Positions 24,223 to 32,773 of a stretch of DNA of 64,000 nucleotides are shown here, one piece after another (the first letter of the stretch is position 1; each line of letters begins with the position of its first letter). This DNA is from Roseimaritima ulvae (GTDB lineage: Bacteria > Planctomycetota > Planctomycetia > Pirellulales > Pirellulaceae), in NCBI RefSeq assembly GCF_008065135.1, contig NZ_CP042914.1:2914001-2978000 (forward strand), read 5' to 3'. The notes beneath the pieces are model-generated. The model did not search any database. It was not told the DNA's origin and saw only the letters and a program-made list of their open reading frames with translations. The translations under genes and the position numbers were made by a program.

Positions 24223-27200
24223 CTAAACCAAATTCGCGACGGGTGGTTGCATGTCTTGGGGGCTCTCTCCGCGGAACGCTGGGCGTTCGTTCTGCTCCGG
24301 TTCCACGGTTTCTTCGTGGCGATGTTGAGCGGCCAACAACATGTACAAAGCCGGTACCACAAACAACGTAAACACGGTTCCGATCGCCATCCCGGCGACC
24401 AACACGATGCCGATGCTGTTGCGAGCTTCCGCGCCGGCGCCGGTGACAAACACCAAGGGCAGGTGCCCCAGCATCGTTGCCGCGGAGGTCATCAGGACGG
24501 GACGCAAGCGGGTTTGCGCCGCTTCCAAAATCGCTGCATGTTTCGACACGCCGGTTTCCTGCAAGGAATTGGCGAATTCCACAATCAGAATGCCGTTCTT
24601 GGCCACCAACCCGACCAGCGTGATCAAACCAACTTGGGAATAGATGTTGATGGTCGTCAGATTCAAACAGGTCAACGTCAGCACGCCCGTCATGGCCAAC
24701 GGCACCGAACCGAACAACACGATCAAGGGATCGCGGAAGGAGCGGAACTGAGCGGCCAAGACCAGATAGATCAGGATCAACGCAAACCCCAGCGTGATCG
24801 CCAGCGAGGCTCCTTCGCGGCGGATCTGGCGGGATTCGCCCGAGTAGTCCAAGCTGGCGGCCGAACCGACGACGTCGTTGGCAATCGCCTCCAACGTACT
24901 CAAGCCTTGTTCTTTGGTGATGCCGGGAAACACCGCGGCAAAAATCTTCACCGCGCTCTGCTGCTGGAAGCGATTCAGGGTCCGCGGAGCCGTTTCGGGT
25001 TCGACCGATGCAAAGGTCGAAACCGGAATCAATTGTCCCGAGGGACCGCGGATCTTCAGATCCAGCAAGGATCCGGTGGACTGACGATCCGCCGCTTCCA
25101 GCTGTGGGATTACGCGGTAGGAACGATTGAAATAGTTGAAGCGATTCACATAGCCACCGCCCAGCAACACGCCCAGTTCGCGGCCCACGGCGGCTTGATC
25201 GAGTCCCAGGTCGGCCAGTCGTTCGCGGTCGACCACCACGCGGGCTTGCGGCAAATCGACTTTCAGGTCCGTATCAACAAACATGAACATATTCGCTTCC
25301 CGTCCGCGACGCACGATCTCTTCGGCCAATTCGCGTTGGCGGTCCACCGGCAGGTCACTTTTCAGCACCAGCTCGACGTCGTAGTTTCCGGCGCCCGGCA
25401 GCGGCGGCACCAGCACCGGGAATGCTTCCAGTCCGGGGTTTTGCGAAGCGATGCCAAAGACTTGAGGCAAGATGTCCTGAGTGCTGCGCGTCCGATCATC
25501 CCAGTCTTTGGTGATCACGCCGCCAAATCCACCGCTGGCCGTGACCACGGCCCACATGTATTCCGATTCGGGAATGGTTTGAAACCCTTCGGCCAGTTGG
25601 CCTGCCCAACCGGTGGTGGCTCGCAATGTGGAATCCGGCGCGGCGGCCAACATCACGGCGATCGCGCCTTCGTCTTCTACCGGTGCCAGCTCTTTGGCGG
25701 AAAACAGGTACAGCGGAACCGCTGCCGCTCCGGCAAGCAACGTGGCGACGGCGATCGACCATCGCAATTCCAAGACCAGCGACAGCACGCTCGCGTAACG
25801 CCGCCGCACGGCGGCAAAGATGCGGTTGATCAATCGCGTCATCGCCCCTTCGCGGCCACCGGCGGGCAACAGATAAGCGCTCATAATCGGCGACAGCGTG
25901 ACGGCAACCACGCCCGACACGACCACCGCGGCGGCTAACGTAAAAGCGAATTCGCGGAACAGCATCCCGGTCAATCCACCTTGGAATCCGATCGGCGCGT
26001 ACACCGTGGCCAAGGTGATCGTCATCGCCAACACCGGCCCCACCAATTCCCTTGCCCCCACCAATGCCGCTTGGATCTTGCCGTGGCCTTCCTGCAGGTG
26101 ACGCTGCACGTTTTCAACCACCACAATCGCATCGTCGACGACCAATCCCACCGCCAACACGATGGCCAACAACGTCAGCAGGTTTAAGGAGAACCCCATC
26201 AGGTACATCACGATGGTCGCGCCCACCAACGATACCGGCATCGCCACCAGCGGCACCAAAGCCGAACGCACCGAGCCCATAAACAGGAACACCACCACGC
26301 CCACGATGATGATGGTTTCGGTCAACGTCTTGGAGATTTCGGCCAACGAACGGCGCATAAACTTGGTGCCGTCATAGGCCAGTTGCATGTCAATGTGAGG
26401 AGGCAGTTCGGGTTCCAACTCGGCCATCGCAGCGCGCAGTCGGCTGGCGACTTCAATTTCATTGCTGCCCGGCAGCGGCCAAACGCTGACATAGATCGCT
26501 TCGCGGCCGCGATACATCGCCGTGGCCGTGGGCTCTTCGCTGCCCAGTTCCACGCGAGCGATATCGGAGAGGCGGATGATCGTGCCCGGGCCGTCGCTCG
26601 AGGAGGGCGACTGCCAGACGATCAAGTCGTTAAATTCCTCGACGCTGCGGAGGTCCGTGTTAGTCAACAAGTCGACCTGGACCGTGTCGCTTTTCACCTG
26701 GCCAATCGCCGCCAGGAAGTTGTTTCGCTGCAGCGCGGAATACACGTCGCCGGGCGTCAGATTGCGTTCGCTGAGTCGTTCCGGCGAAATCCAAATCCGC
26801 ATCGCCGGCGTCTGACCAGCTTCGATGCCCACCTTCTGGACGCCCGGCAAAATTGACAGCCGCGGCTGGACGTTGCGAGTCAGGTAGTCGGTCAGGGCGG
26901 GCAGATCAAAACGATCCGAGGTAAAGCTCAAGTAGAATGATGCGTAAGGCCGGTCGGCGCGCACCAGTTCGATTGTCGGCGGTTCCGCTTCGGCCGGTAG
27001 TTCGCTGCGGACCTGTTGCAACCGCGCGTTGACTTCCGCCAAGGCTTTGGTCGAGTCGTGATTGAGGTTCAAGCGAATCGTGACCGTGCTGATGCCGGCG
27101 ATACTACTCGATTCCACATAGTCGATCCCGGCGACCGACGACACGGCTCGTTCGATCGGCGTGGTCAAAAAACCGCGAACCGTTTCCGCGCTGGCGCCAA

Positions 27201-27357
27201 AATACACGGTGGTCACCGTGATCGACGTGCTTTCCAGTTTGGGGAACTGTTGGATCGGCAGCGAACCGGCGCAGCGGATGCCGACCAGCACCAAAATCAG
27301 GTTGACGACGATCGCCAGCACGGGATGGCGAATAAACAGGTCCGTGATGGCTTTCAT
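24223..27357 (-). CDS. RND family efflux permease (1044 aa)
   Basis: A full-length AcrB/MexB-type inner-membrane pump: the first helix (residues 10-28), a large periplasmic loop with TTVYFGASAETVRGFLTTPIE, six helices in the middle with VGLVVDDAIVVVENVQRHL (the proton-relay aspartate pair), a second loop, and the last helix block GLVAKNGILIVEFANSLQE. Length and order are typical. It overlaps the adaptor gene by four bases (ATGA) and is last in the tetR-adaptor-pump operon. It should expel hydrophobic or toxic compounds by proton exchange. No outer-membrane channel gene is adjacent. Confidence 0.96.
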   Translation of the reverse strand: MKAITDLFIRHPVLAIVVNLILVLVGIRCAGSLPIQQFPKLESTSITVTTVYFGASAETVRGFLTTPIERAVSSVAGIDYVESSSIAGISTVTIRLNLNHDSTKALAEVNARLQQVRSELPAEAEPPTIELVRADRPYASFYLSFTSDRFDLPALTDYLTRNVQPRLSILPGVQKVGIEAGQTPAMRIWISPERLSERNLTPGDVYSALQRNNFLAAIGQVKSDTVQVDLLTNTDLRSVEEFNDLIVWQSPSSSDGPGTIIRLSDIARVELGSEEPTATAMYRGREAIYVSVWPLPGSNEIEVASRLRAAMAELEPELPPHIDMQLAYDGTKFMRRSLAEISKTLTETIIIVGVVVFLFMGSVRSALVPLVAMPVSLVGATIVMYLMGFSLNLLTLLAIVLAVGLVVDDAIVVVENVQRHLQEGHGKIQAALVGARELVGPVLAMTITLATVYAPIGFQGGLTGMLFREFAFTLAAAVVVSGVVAVTLSPIMSAYLLPAGGREGAMTRLINRIFAAVRRRYASVLSLVLELRWSIAVATLLAGAAAVPLYLFSAKELAPVEDEGAIAVMLAAAPDSTLRATTGWAGQLAEGFQTIPESEYMWAVVTASGGFGGVITKDWDDRTRSTQDILPQVFGIASQNPGLEAFPVLVPPLPGAGNYDVELVLKSDLPVDRQRELAEEIVRRGREANMFMFVDTDLKVDLPQARVVVDRERLADLGLDQAAVGRELGVLLGGGYVNRFNYFNRSYRVIPQLEAADRQSTGSLLDLKIRGPSGQLIPVSTFASVEPETAPRTLNRFQQQSAVKIFAAVFPGITKEQGLSTLEAIANDVVGSAASLDYSGESRQIRREGASLAITLGFALILIYLVLAAQFRSFRDPLIVLFGSVPLAMTGVLTLTCLNLTTINIYSQVGLITLVGLVAKNGILIVEFANSLQETGVSKHAAILEAAQTRLRPVLMTSAATMLGHLPLVFVTGAGAEARNSIGIVLVAGMAIGTVFTLFVVPALYMLLAAQHRHEETVEPEQNERPAFRGESPQDMQPPVANLV

Positions 27358-28547
27358 TGTGCTGCCCCCGCATTCGCCGCCGGTTCGACCACCGCGGTGG
27401 GGGCGGCCGGTTCGGTCGAATCGAGCGCCGCCGCCGCGTCGGCCACCAAAGCCCCGTCAAATACTTTGAAGGAACCGTCGGCGACCACCACTTCTCCCGC
27501 CTCGACGCCGGACAGGACCCGCGCGTTTGGTCCATCGCTGCCGGCCACGACAACGTCTCGCGACTGGGCTCGCAACTGTCCCTCAATCTCGACAACCACA
27601 AACGCCAAGGTTCCGCTGGGACCGCGACGAATTGCTGTGGCTGGAATTAAGCGTGCGGCGATTGGAGGCCCATAAGGCACGGTGACCCGCACCGAATCGT
27701 TGGGCTGCAGGATATCCGGTGGATTGTCTAATCGCGCCCGCGCGGTAACCGACCGTGACAGCGCATTGGCCGCCGCGTCCACCGCCACGATGGTGGCGCT
27801 CAAGCGGATGCCGGCAGCGCCCACGTGCAACGCTACCTGATCGCCGATGGAAACCGCGTCGGCAACATGGGATGGCATCGCGAAATCGATTTTCAGGTAG
27901 TCGGCGATACCTTCCAGCGTGGTGATCTCCGTGCCTTCGACCAGATACTGGCCGACATGCAAATCAAACAGACCAACATGGGCGGCAAACGGGGCACGCA
28001 GTGTTTTTTTATCGATGCGGACCCGCAGTTCTTCGATTTGAGCTTCCGCACGTGTCAGTTCGGCTTCGGCAATGTCCAATTCCGACGCACTGTTGGCGTT
28101 GGCCAGTTTCAGCCGTTGTGATCGCTGCAGCGTCGAATCGGCCAGCTTCCGGGAGGCTTCGGCACTTTTTAACAACGCCTGCTCGCTGCGGGTGTCCAGT
28201 TCCACCAATACGGCGTCCTTTTCCACGCTGCCGCCCGGTGTCATGTGCACCCGAGTGACCACGCCTGCCAATTCGGTTCGCAACGTGATCGACTGCGGCG
28301 CCAACAGATTGCCGATGACCACCGACGTTTGTCGGAAGGTGGTTGGTTGAGCGGTCGTGAGCGTGACCGCCACGGGCATTTCCGGCGGCGGTGGCGCCGC
28401 CATTGCGGCCTGAATTTGGCGACTTTTGGCATACGCGATGCCTGCCAACAGCCCCAGCACACCGCCGATCACCAACAAAGAACCGAACGCTTTTTGCAAC
28501 CAGCGGCGGCGTGACGGTTTTTGCGGTCTGGTAGGTTGAGATGTCAT
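27354..28547 (-). CDS. RND efflux periplasmic adaptor (membrane fusion protein, 397 aa)
   Basis: A membrane anchor at residues 17-38 (FGSLLVIGGVLGLLAGIAYA) is followed by the adaptor order: beta-barrel strands, lipoyl half-motif GVVTRVHMTPGGSVEKDAVLVELD, an alpha-helical hairpin (about 118-165), the second lipoyl half APFAAHVGLFDLHVGQYL, and beta-barrel and membrane-proximal domains. It joins the RND pump to an outer-membrane channel. It overlaps the tetR stop upstream and the pump start downstream by four bases each. Confidence 0.94.
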   Translation of the reverse strand: MTSQPTRPQKPSRRRWLQKAFGSLLVIGGVLGLLAGIAYAKSRQIQAAMAAPPPPEMPVAVTLTTAQPTTFRQTSVVIGNLLAPQSITLRTELAGVVTRVHMTPGGSVEKDAVLVELDTRSEQALLKSAEASRKLADSTLQRSQRLKLANANSASELDIAEAELTRAEAQIEELRVRIDKKTLRAPFAAHVGLFDLHVGQYLVEGTEITTLEGIADYLKIDFAMPSHVADAVSIGDQVALHVGAAGIRLSATIVAVDAAANALSRSVTARARLDNPPDILQPNDSVRVTVPYGPPIAARLIPATAIRRGPSGTLAFVVVEIEGQLRAQSRDVVVAGSDGPNARVLSGVEAGEVVVADGSFKVFDGALVADAAAALDSTEPAAPTAVVEPAANAGAAQ

Positions 28548-29149
28548 ACTTGCCCCTTGCTACTCGGCGTCCGCCGATGGTTCATGGAAAACTCACGGTC
28601 AATGAACTGATTTAATTTGTTTTGAATGCGTTGTTTCCGCGCGGCGATGGTGTCGGCGGTGGCGATCAGCGACTGCAGCCAGATGCCATCGAGCGTAACC
28701 ACGATCAGCTCGGCGAGTTCGGCGGAAAGGCCGTCGCCGCGCATCCACTGAAACAGGGTCTGCGTTACCTCGTCGACCGATGCTTCGTCGCCGCCGCCTT
28801 GAAGCAACGCCACCATGACCGCTGCGCAGTCGTCGCAATCGCCGGTTTCACTCTGGCCCAGAAACAGTTCCAGAATGGCCTTGGCTCGCTGTCCGGTCCC
28901 CTCCTCGTGCCGCTCGGCAACCTCCTCGACGGCGCCCAAATAGTCCCCGACCGAACGCTGCAAAAACGCTTCGACAAGCGATTCTTTGGAGGGGAAGTGA
29001 TGCATCAAACCACCTTTGCTGATCCCCGCTTGGCGGCAGACCGCCGACAGCGTGACCGCCGGCAAGCCGCCTTGCAGGATCAACTGCATGACCGCGTCGA
29101 GGATTCGGGTGTTCGTTTCGGGGCTTTGCGATGGGGGGGTAGGTGCCAT
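28544..29149 (-). CDS. TetR family repressor of the RND operon (201 aa)
   Basis: The N-terminal helix-turn-helix reads TLSAVCRQAGISKGGLMHHFPSK with split helices typical of TetR (about residues 35-58). The C-terminal ligand domain is helical and includes a CDDC motif in a loop, which might sense thiol-reactive compounds. The start at 29149 follows directly on a promoter-operator palindrome. It is the first gene of its own regulated operon, so autorepression is expected, with release by a pump substrate. Confidence 0.92.
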   Translation of the reverse strand: MAPTPPSQSPETNTRILDAVMQLILQGGLPAVTLSAVCRQAGISKGGLMHHFPSKESLVEAFLQRSVGDYLGAVEEVAERHEEGTGQRAKAILELFLGQSETGDCDDCAAVMVALLQGGGDEASVDEVTQTLFQWMRGDGLSAELAELIVVTLDGIWLQSLIATADTIAARKQRIQNKLNQFIDREFSMNHRRTPSSKGQV

Positions 29150-29155
29150 GTGGCA

Positions 29156-29184
29156 AGCATACCGACCGGTCGGTCGGTATGCAA
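29156..29184 (-). promoter_or_regulatory. Promoter overlapped by a TetR-type operator
   Basis: On the minus strand TTGCAT (29184-29179) and TATGCT (29161-29156) are separated by exactly 17 bases. The palindrome GCATACCGACC-N4-GGTCGGTATGC (29157-29182) covers the spacer and both boxes. The core ACCGACCGGTCGGT is the sequence bound by many TetR repressors of RND pumps. Transcription would start at or within a base or two of the tetR ATG at 29149, giving a leaderless mRNA. Confidence 0.8.
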
Positions 29185-29287
29185 TCCTGATTGCAAGGAT
29201 GCCGGCAAACAGACACCCCACCACCCCCGACAGACACCCCCCCGCCCCCGCAGGTTCACCTGGAAACCGGCTGTACCTCGCATCTAG

Positions 29288-29372
29288 TCAGGGAGGATTT
29301 GAACAGGTGGGTGGCACCTATTGGCGCCGGTCAGGGAGGATTTGGATAGGTGGGTGGCACCTATTTGCGCCG
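29288..29372. repeat. 43-bp tandem duplication with right halves of the hairpin element
   Basis: Two units, each TCAGGGAGGATTTG followed by AGGTGGGTGGCACCTATT and GCGCC. The second part equals the right arm of the hairpin elements in the array at 19.6-21.0 kb, here without a left arm. Confidence 0.8.
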
Positions 29373-29538
29373 CTCCGGTTACACCCGCAGGGCCGACACA
29401 ACTCTGCCAACGCGTGGCGACATAGCCGCGCCGAAAAAACTTGTGCCGGCCCTCCGGGCCTTGAGGCCTGTAGAGAGCCGGTACCGGGGCTTTACAGCCC
29501 CGGCAAGGGCTATGCCGGCCCTCCGGGCCTGTTAATTG

Positions 29539-29691
29539 TATTACTGCAACATTGGACCTTGGGGCCGCTTTCTTCACCCTCCTTTTCAAGGAGGGTCGAG
29601 CCTTAGCGAGGGGAGGTTTTCGTAATTTTTGCAGCGGCGCGGTCGCCCTCTCCTCGCTGACGCTCGACTCTCCCATAGGGAGAGTGAAGTG
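29539..29691 (-). repeat. Composite repeat of about 150 bp, inverted copy of 40764-40908
   Basis: Read on the minus strand it is CTCCC..GGGAGAGTCGAGCGTC, then GGGCGACCGCG, then CCTCCCCTCGCTAAGGCTCG with CCTTGAAAAGGAGGG, ending near GCAGTAATA. The same order of parts lies at 40764-40908 in the opposite orientation. Confidence 0.85.
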
Positions 29692-29823
29692 AATCCGGCA
29701 TGAATACACTTCACGTCTCTCCGGGCCTAATACTATGGCTACACCCTGCCGTTTCTGCGGGATCACGGACGATCGACTGATCGCCTTGTCTGAATCGCGG
29801 TAGAATGGTCCGCCACAACAGCT

Positions 29824-31023
29824 ATGCTTCCAACCTTTGCAGAAATAGTAATGACAACTGACAGTATTTTTATCCTTACCAGCCGCCTACGTTCGATGCT
29901 TGCTGGGCTTGCCGCCATTGCGATCGCCACCTTTCCCGCTGCTGCGTTGGCCGAGGAGCCTTTGCGCTGGCAGTACTCGCCGGACCAGTTCCAACCGTTC
30001 TGGCAAGCCGACGTGGTGCAGCGTGAATCGGTGCTGTTCGTTCGTGACCCGCAAACGGGGGAAGCGCGAGCGTCGGTATTGTTTCCGATTCGGGAAATCC
30101 TTTCGGTGCAGGATGCGTCGGGTGCCGTGACGTACGAGCCCGGGGTGGACTATCAGCACACCGCCGGCTCGCGTGAGATCGTCGTGCCTGCCAAATCGCA
30201 AGTTGTCACCAAAGCGGCCGCGGATCTGCGGCGTCCGGCGAACTCGCAGAGACACCGACTCACGCACCGCGACGGCAAGGGCGAAATCCTGTTCGGCGGC
30301 AAGCTGGAATATCATCAGATGCAGACCTGGATTACGTATTCCAAGGCGTCCAACGACTGGCCCGTGGCGATGCCGTCGTTCGATGCGTCGGCGTTGCCTA
30401 ACACGATTGCTCGGCTGCAACAGGGGCGGCCGCTGTCGATCGTATTGCTGGGCGACAGCATCTCGACCGGTTGTAATGCATCGGCGTGGGGGGGCGGAGC
30501 GCCGTTCCAGCCGGCTTATCAAGACCTCCTCAAGCAGCACCTTGCTGCGCATTACAAGAGCTCTGTCGAGTTGACCAATCTAGCGGTCGGCGGAACATCG
30601 ACGCCGTGGGGCCTGACCCAAATGCCCAAGGTTGTCGAAGCCAAGCCCGATCTGATCCTTTTGGCATTCGGCATGAACGATTCCGCTGGTCGCTCCGCAG
30701 AGGAATATGGCGAGAACATCTCGCGGATGATCGCCACGGCTCGCGAGTCGTTGCCCGATGTCGAATTCATTCTGATCGCGCCGATGTTGGGCAATCGCGA
30801 TTGGACCACGCTGAAACACGATGTGTTTCCACAGTATCGCGACCAGTTGGCGTCGCTTTGCGAACCCGGCATCGCGCTGGCCGATATGACTTCGGTTTGG
30901 CACGAAATGTTGGAGCGAAAACAGGATCACGACCTGACCGGCAATGGTGTAAATCATCCCAACGATTTTGGGCATCGCGTTTATGCCCAAGTGTTGTCCG
31001 CGCTGTTGATTGACGAACGGTAA
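29824..31023 (+). CDS. Secreted SGNH/GDSL hydrolase (399 aa)
   Basis: A signal peptide (MLAGLAAIAIATFPAAALAE at residues 25-44 of the longest frame) precedes a beta-rich N-terminal domain of about 130 residues. The SGNH domain follows with block I LLGDSIS (catalytic serine at about 205), block II VGGTS, block III GMND and a C-terminal GVNHPNDFGH in the place of the DxxH motif. The enzyme is an esterase or acetylesterase, possibly acting on a polysaccharide. ATG 29851 or 29896 may be the true start, since the signal peptide begins late. It stands alone between repeats. Confidence 0.85.
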   Translation: MLPTFAEIVMTTDSIFILTSRLRSMLAGLAAIAIATFPAAALAEEPLRWQYSPDQFQPFWQADVVQRESVLFVRDPQTGEARASVLFPIREILSVQDASGAVTYEPGVDYQHTAGSREIVVPAKSQVVTKAAADLRRPANSQRHRLTHRDGKGEILFGGKLEYHQMQTWITYSKASNDWPVAMPSFDASALPNTIARLQQGRPLSIVLLGDSISTGCNASAWGGGAPFQPAYQDLLKQHLAAHYKSSVELTNLAVGGTSTPWGLTQMPKVVEAKPDLILLAFGMNDSAGRSAEEYGENISRMIATARESLPDVEFILIAPMLGNRDWTTLKHDVFPQYRDQLASLCEPGIALADMTSVWHEMLERKQDHDLTGNGVNHPNDFGHRVYAQVLSALLIDER

Positions 31024-31253
31024 ACAACAGCCCTGGCGGGCCTGCGGGTTGACTCGTTTAACCCGCAGCCGAAGGAGCCTCGCAAAGCTCTGCAGACACC
31101 CTTACGCGCAGCAGGCTCCGTAGGCGCAGGCGTTGTCCGCCGTGACGTTTTAATCGAAGCGGATCGGTCGAGAACAGCGAGGGTCAGGCAAAACGATAAG
31201 ACGCTCCACGCCGGCGCCTGCGGAGCCTGCTGACTTAGTAGCATTGCACCCTC

Positions 31254-31261
31254 CCCCTGGG
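31254..31261. repeat. Left target-site duplication of the insertion sequence
   Basis: CCCCTGGG is repeated at 32571-32578. Joining the outer flanks restores a copy of the CTCCC..GGGAG repeat family. Confidence 0.88.
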
Positions 31262-32570
31262 GGCTCTTCGTCGGTTTTAGTGGCTGAAATCCGGCTCCAT
31301 CTTTAGGGCCCCACAATAAAACAAGATGCGGGTGCGGTAGTTCTCGAAGTTGCGAAAGCCGCGGGCCGCCGACTTGATGGCCTGCACTCGACCGTTGAAG
31401 GCCTCACTTTTGGCATTGGTGATGGAGTACTCGAAGTAGGCCAGCAAGCCGGCGAGGTGTTTCTTGAGCATTCTCGCAACCTTCTTGATCGGATCGAGTT
31501 TGCTACGAATGGCCCATGCGTACCAACGGTCAAAGAACTTCTTCGCCCAAGCGCCGCTGCGGTATGTCCAGAAGTCACGAAACATTTCCTTGATTCCCCA
31601 CGCACGTGCCGTCTTGATCGCGACTTGCCGAATGTCTTCGATTTGCTTTTGCGTGGCATCATCAAGAGTCTCCTCGTTGTAGAGCCAAAGTTGACGCGTA
31701 CCCGTCAGGTCATTAATGCCTTCGCTTCGGAGCAGTTTGTTCTCTCGGCGTCGAACCAGATCGACCGCTTCGCCGAGGTATTGGCTGATGTGGAAATGGT
31801 CGTGAACGATCTTCGCCTGGGGAACTTGTTTGACAATGCTGTTTCGAAAAGCTTGCCAGAAGTCCACGGCGACTGCCCGAATGCCCGATTTTTGCTCATC
31901 GGTGAGACTGTCAAAGAGTTTGTCACAAGATGCCTCGCTGCGGTCTTTGACGACTTCCAGCACTCGCGATCCTTCCAGGTCAACCATCAGCGACACGTAG
32001 TCCTGGCCTTTGCCAAAGCTCTTTTCATCAATGCCCAGGGTTTCAATCGGATCGGTATCACGACGCTGTAGTCCTCGCTCAACCCCGCGTTGCATGAGCT
32101 CGTGAGCGGTCTTCCAAGAGACCTTCAGTAACTTGGTCGCCGCCGAAACGCTGCTAGCCGCCTGAAGGACTTTGATCGCAAAAGCTTCAAACATCAGCGT
32201 GAATCGAGAGTGCTTCCCTGCCCAGGGTACGGCAATCGTTTTCACACCGCACCGATCGCATTTTGAACGAGGAATTGCCGCTTCGATAATGGTCTCGAAC
32301 TGCATCGTGTCCAAGTGCCTCCACTGACGCGTTGGCGCGGTATCCGCACGAGAGCATTCGTCCTGGCACTCGGGGCAGCAGAGCTTGCCGCCAGAGTGAC
32401 GTAATTGGATGACGACACTATTGGCTTCCATCTGAAGGTCAACGTTCTGGACCTGCCACTGGTCATCAAGTCCCAGCAGCAAACGATAGTGGGCATGTAG
32501 TTCATTCATGCTGCCATGATAGAAAATCCAAGACAGCTGAGACATTAGCCACTAAATTTGACGAAGAGCC
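31262..32570. mobile_element. Complete ISL3-family insertion sequence (1309 bp)
   Basis: Inverted ends begin GGCTCTTCGTC on both sides and, after three differing bases, share TTTAGTGGCT. The single gene fills almost the whole element. The 8-bp direct duplication CCCCTGGG on both sides is the size normal for ISL3. The element sits inside a host interspersed repeat, whose uninterrupted form can be reconstructed. Intact ends, gene and duplication point to a fairly recent insertion. Confidence 0.93.
31277..32509 (-). CDS. ISL3 family transposase (410 aa)
   Basis: An N-terminal zinc-finger region (CCPECQDEC, then CDRCG) precedes a helix-turn-helix part and a DDE catalytic core: first aspartate in GIDEKSFG, second in AVAVDFWQAF, glutamate in ITNAKSEAFNG. 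The C-terminus has ARGFRNFENYRTRILFYCG, typical of the family. The frame is complete; the TAA stop lies inside the left inverted end. ATG 32509 (MNELHAHYR) is taken as start; an in-frame codon 12 residues upstream would extend towards the right end. Confidence 0.95.
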   Translation of the reverse strand: MNELHAHYRLLLGLDDQWQVQNVDLQMEANSVVIQLRHSGGKLCCPECQDECSRADTAPTRQWRHLDTMQFETIIEAAIPRSKCDRCGVKTIAVPWAGKHSRFTLMFEAFAIKVLQAASSVSAATKLLKVSWKTAHELMQRGVERGLQRRDTDPIETLGIDEKSFGKGQDYVSLMVDLEGSRVLEVVKDRSEASCDKLFDSLTDEQKSGIRAVAVDFWQAFRNSIVKQVPQAKIVHDHFHISQYLGEAVDLVRRRENKLLRSEGINDLTGTRQLWLYNEETLDDATQKQIEDIRQVAIKTARAWGIKEMFRDFWTYRSGAWAKKFFDRWYAWAIRSKLDPIKKVARMLKKHLAGLLAYFEYSITNAKSEAFNGRVQAIKSAARGFRNFENYRTRILFYCGALKMEPDFSH

Positions 32571-32578
32571 CCCCTGGG
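32571..32578. repeat. Right target-site duplication of the insertion sequence
   Basis: CCCCTGGG, identical to 31254-31261. The interrupted host repeat continues rightward from here, and a further reverse copy of the same repeat family lies at 32650-32697. Confidence 0.88.
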
Positions 32579-32773
32579 AGGCTGGCGAGGAACGAGCGGG
32601 GAGGGTGCGTTGGATTTGCAGGTCGTCAGAACCATTGTCGGCAGCCGAAAAAACCTCCCCTCGCTGACGCTCGACCCTCCCAGGGGGAGGGTGAAGTGTG
32701 GCCGTATGACAATTTAATACTATTAGGTCAGGCGTCTCCTGCGGCTACGGGTTAAACGATTGCGAGCAGCGTC

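Larger units (their letters stand above)
29185..29823. other. Intergenic stretch of repeats
   Basis: About 640 bases without a gene. It contains a 43-base tandem duplication carrying right halves of the hairpin element, GC-rich stems built on GGCCCTCCGGGCC (29449-29528), and the composite repeat at 29539-29691. The last 130 bases should hold the promoter of the SGNH hydrolase gene; I cannot identify its boxes. Confidence 0.8.

Noticed and set aside
24193-25938. Frame of 581 codons on the plus strand
   Set aside because: Antisense to the RND permease; translation is rich in Arg, His and Gln without structure.
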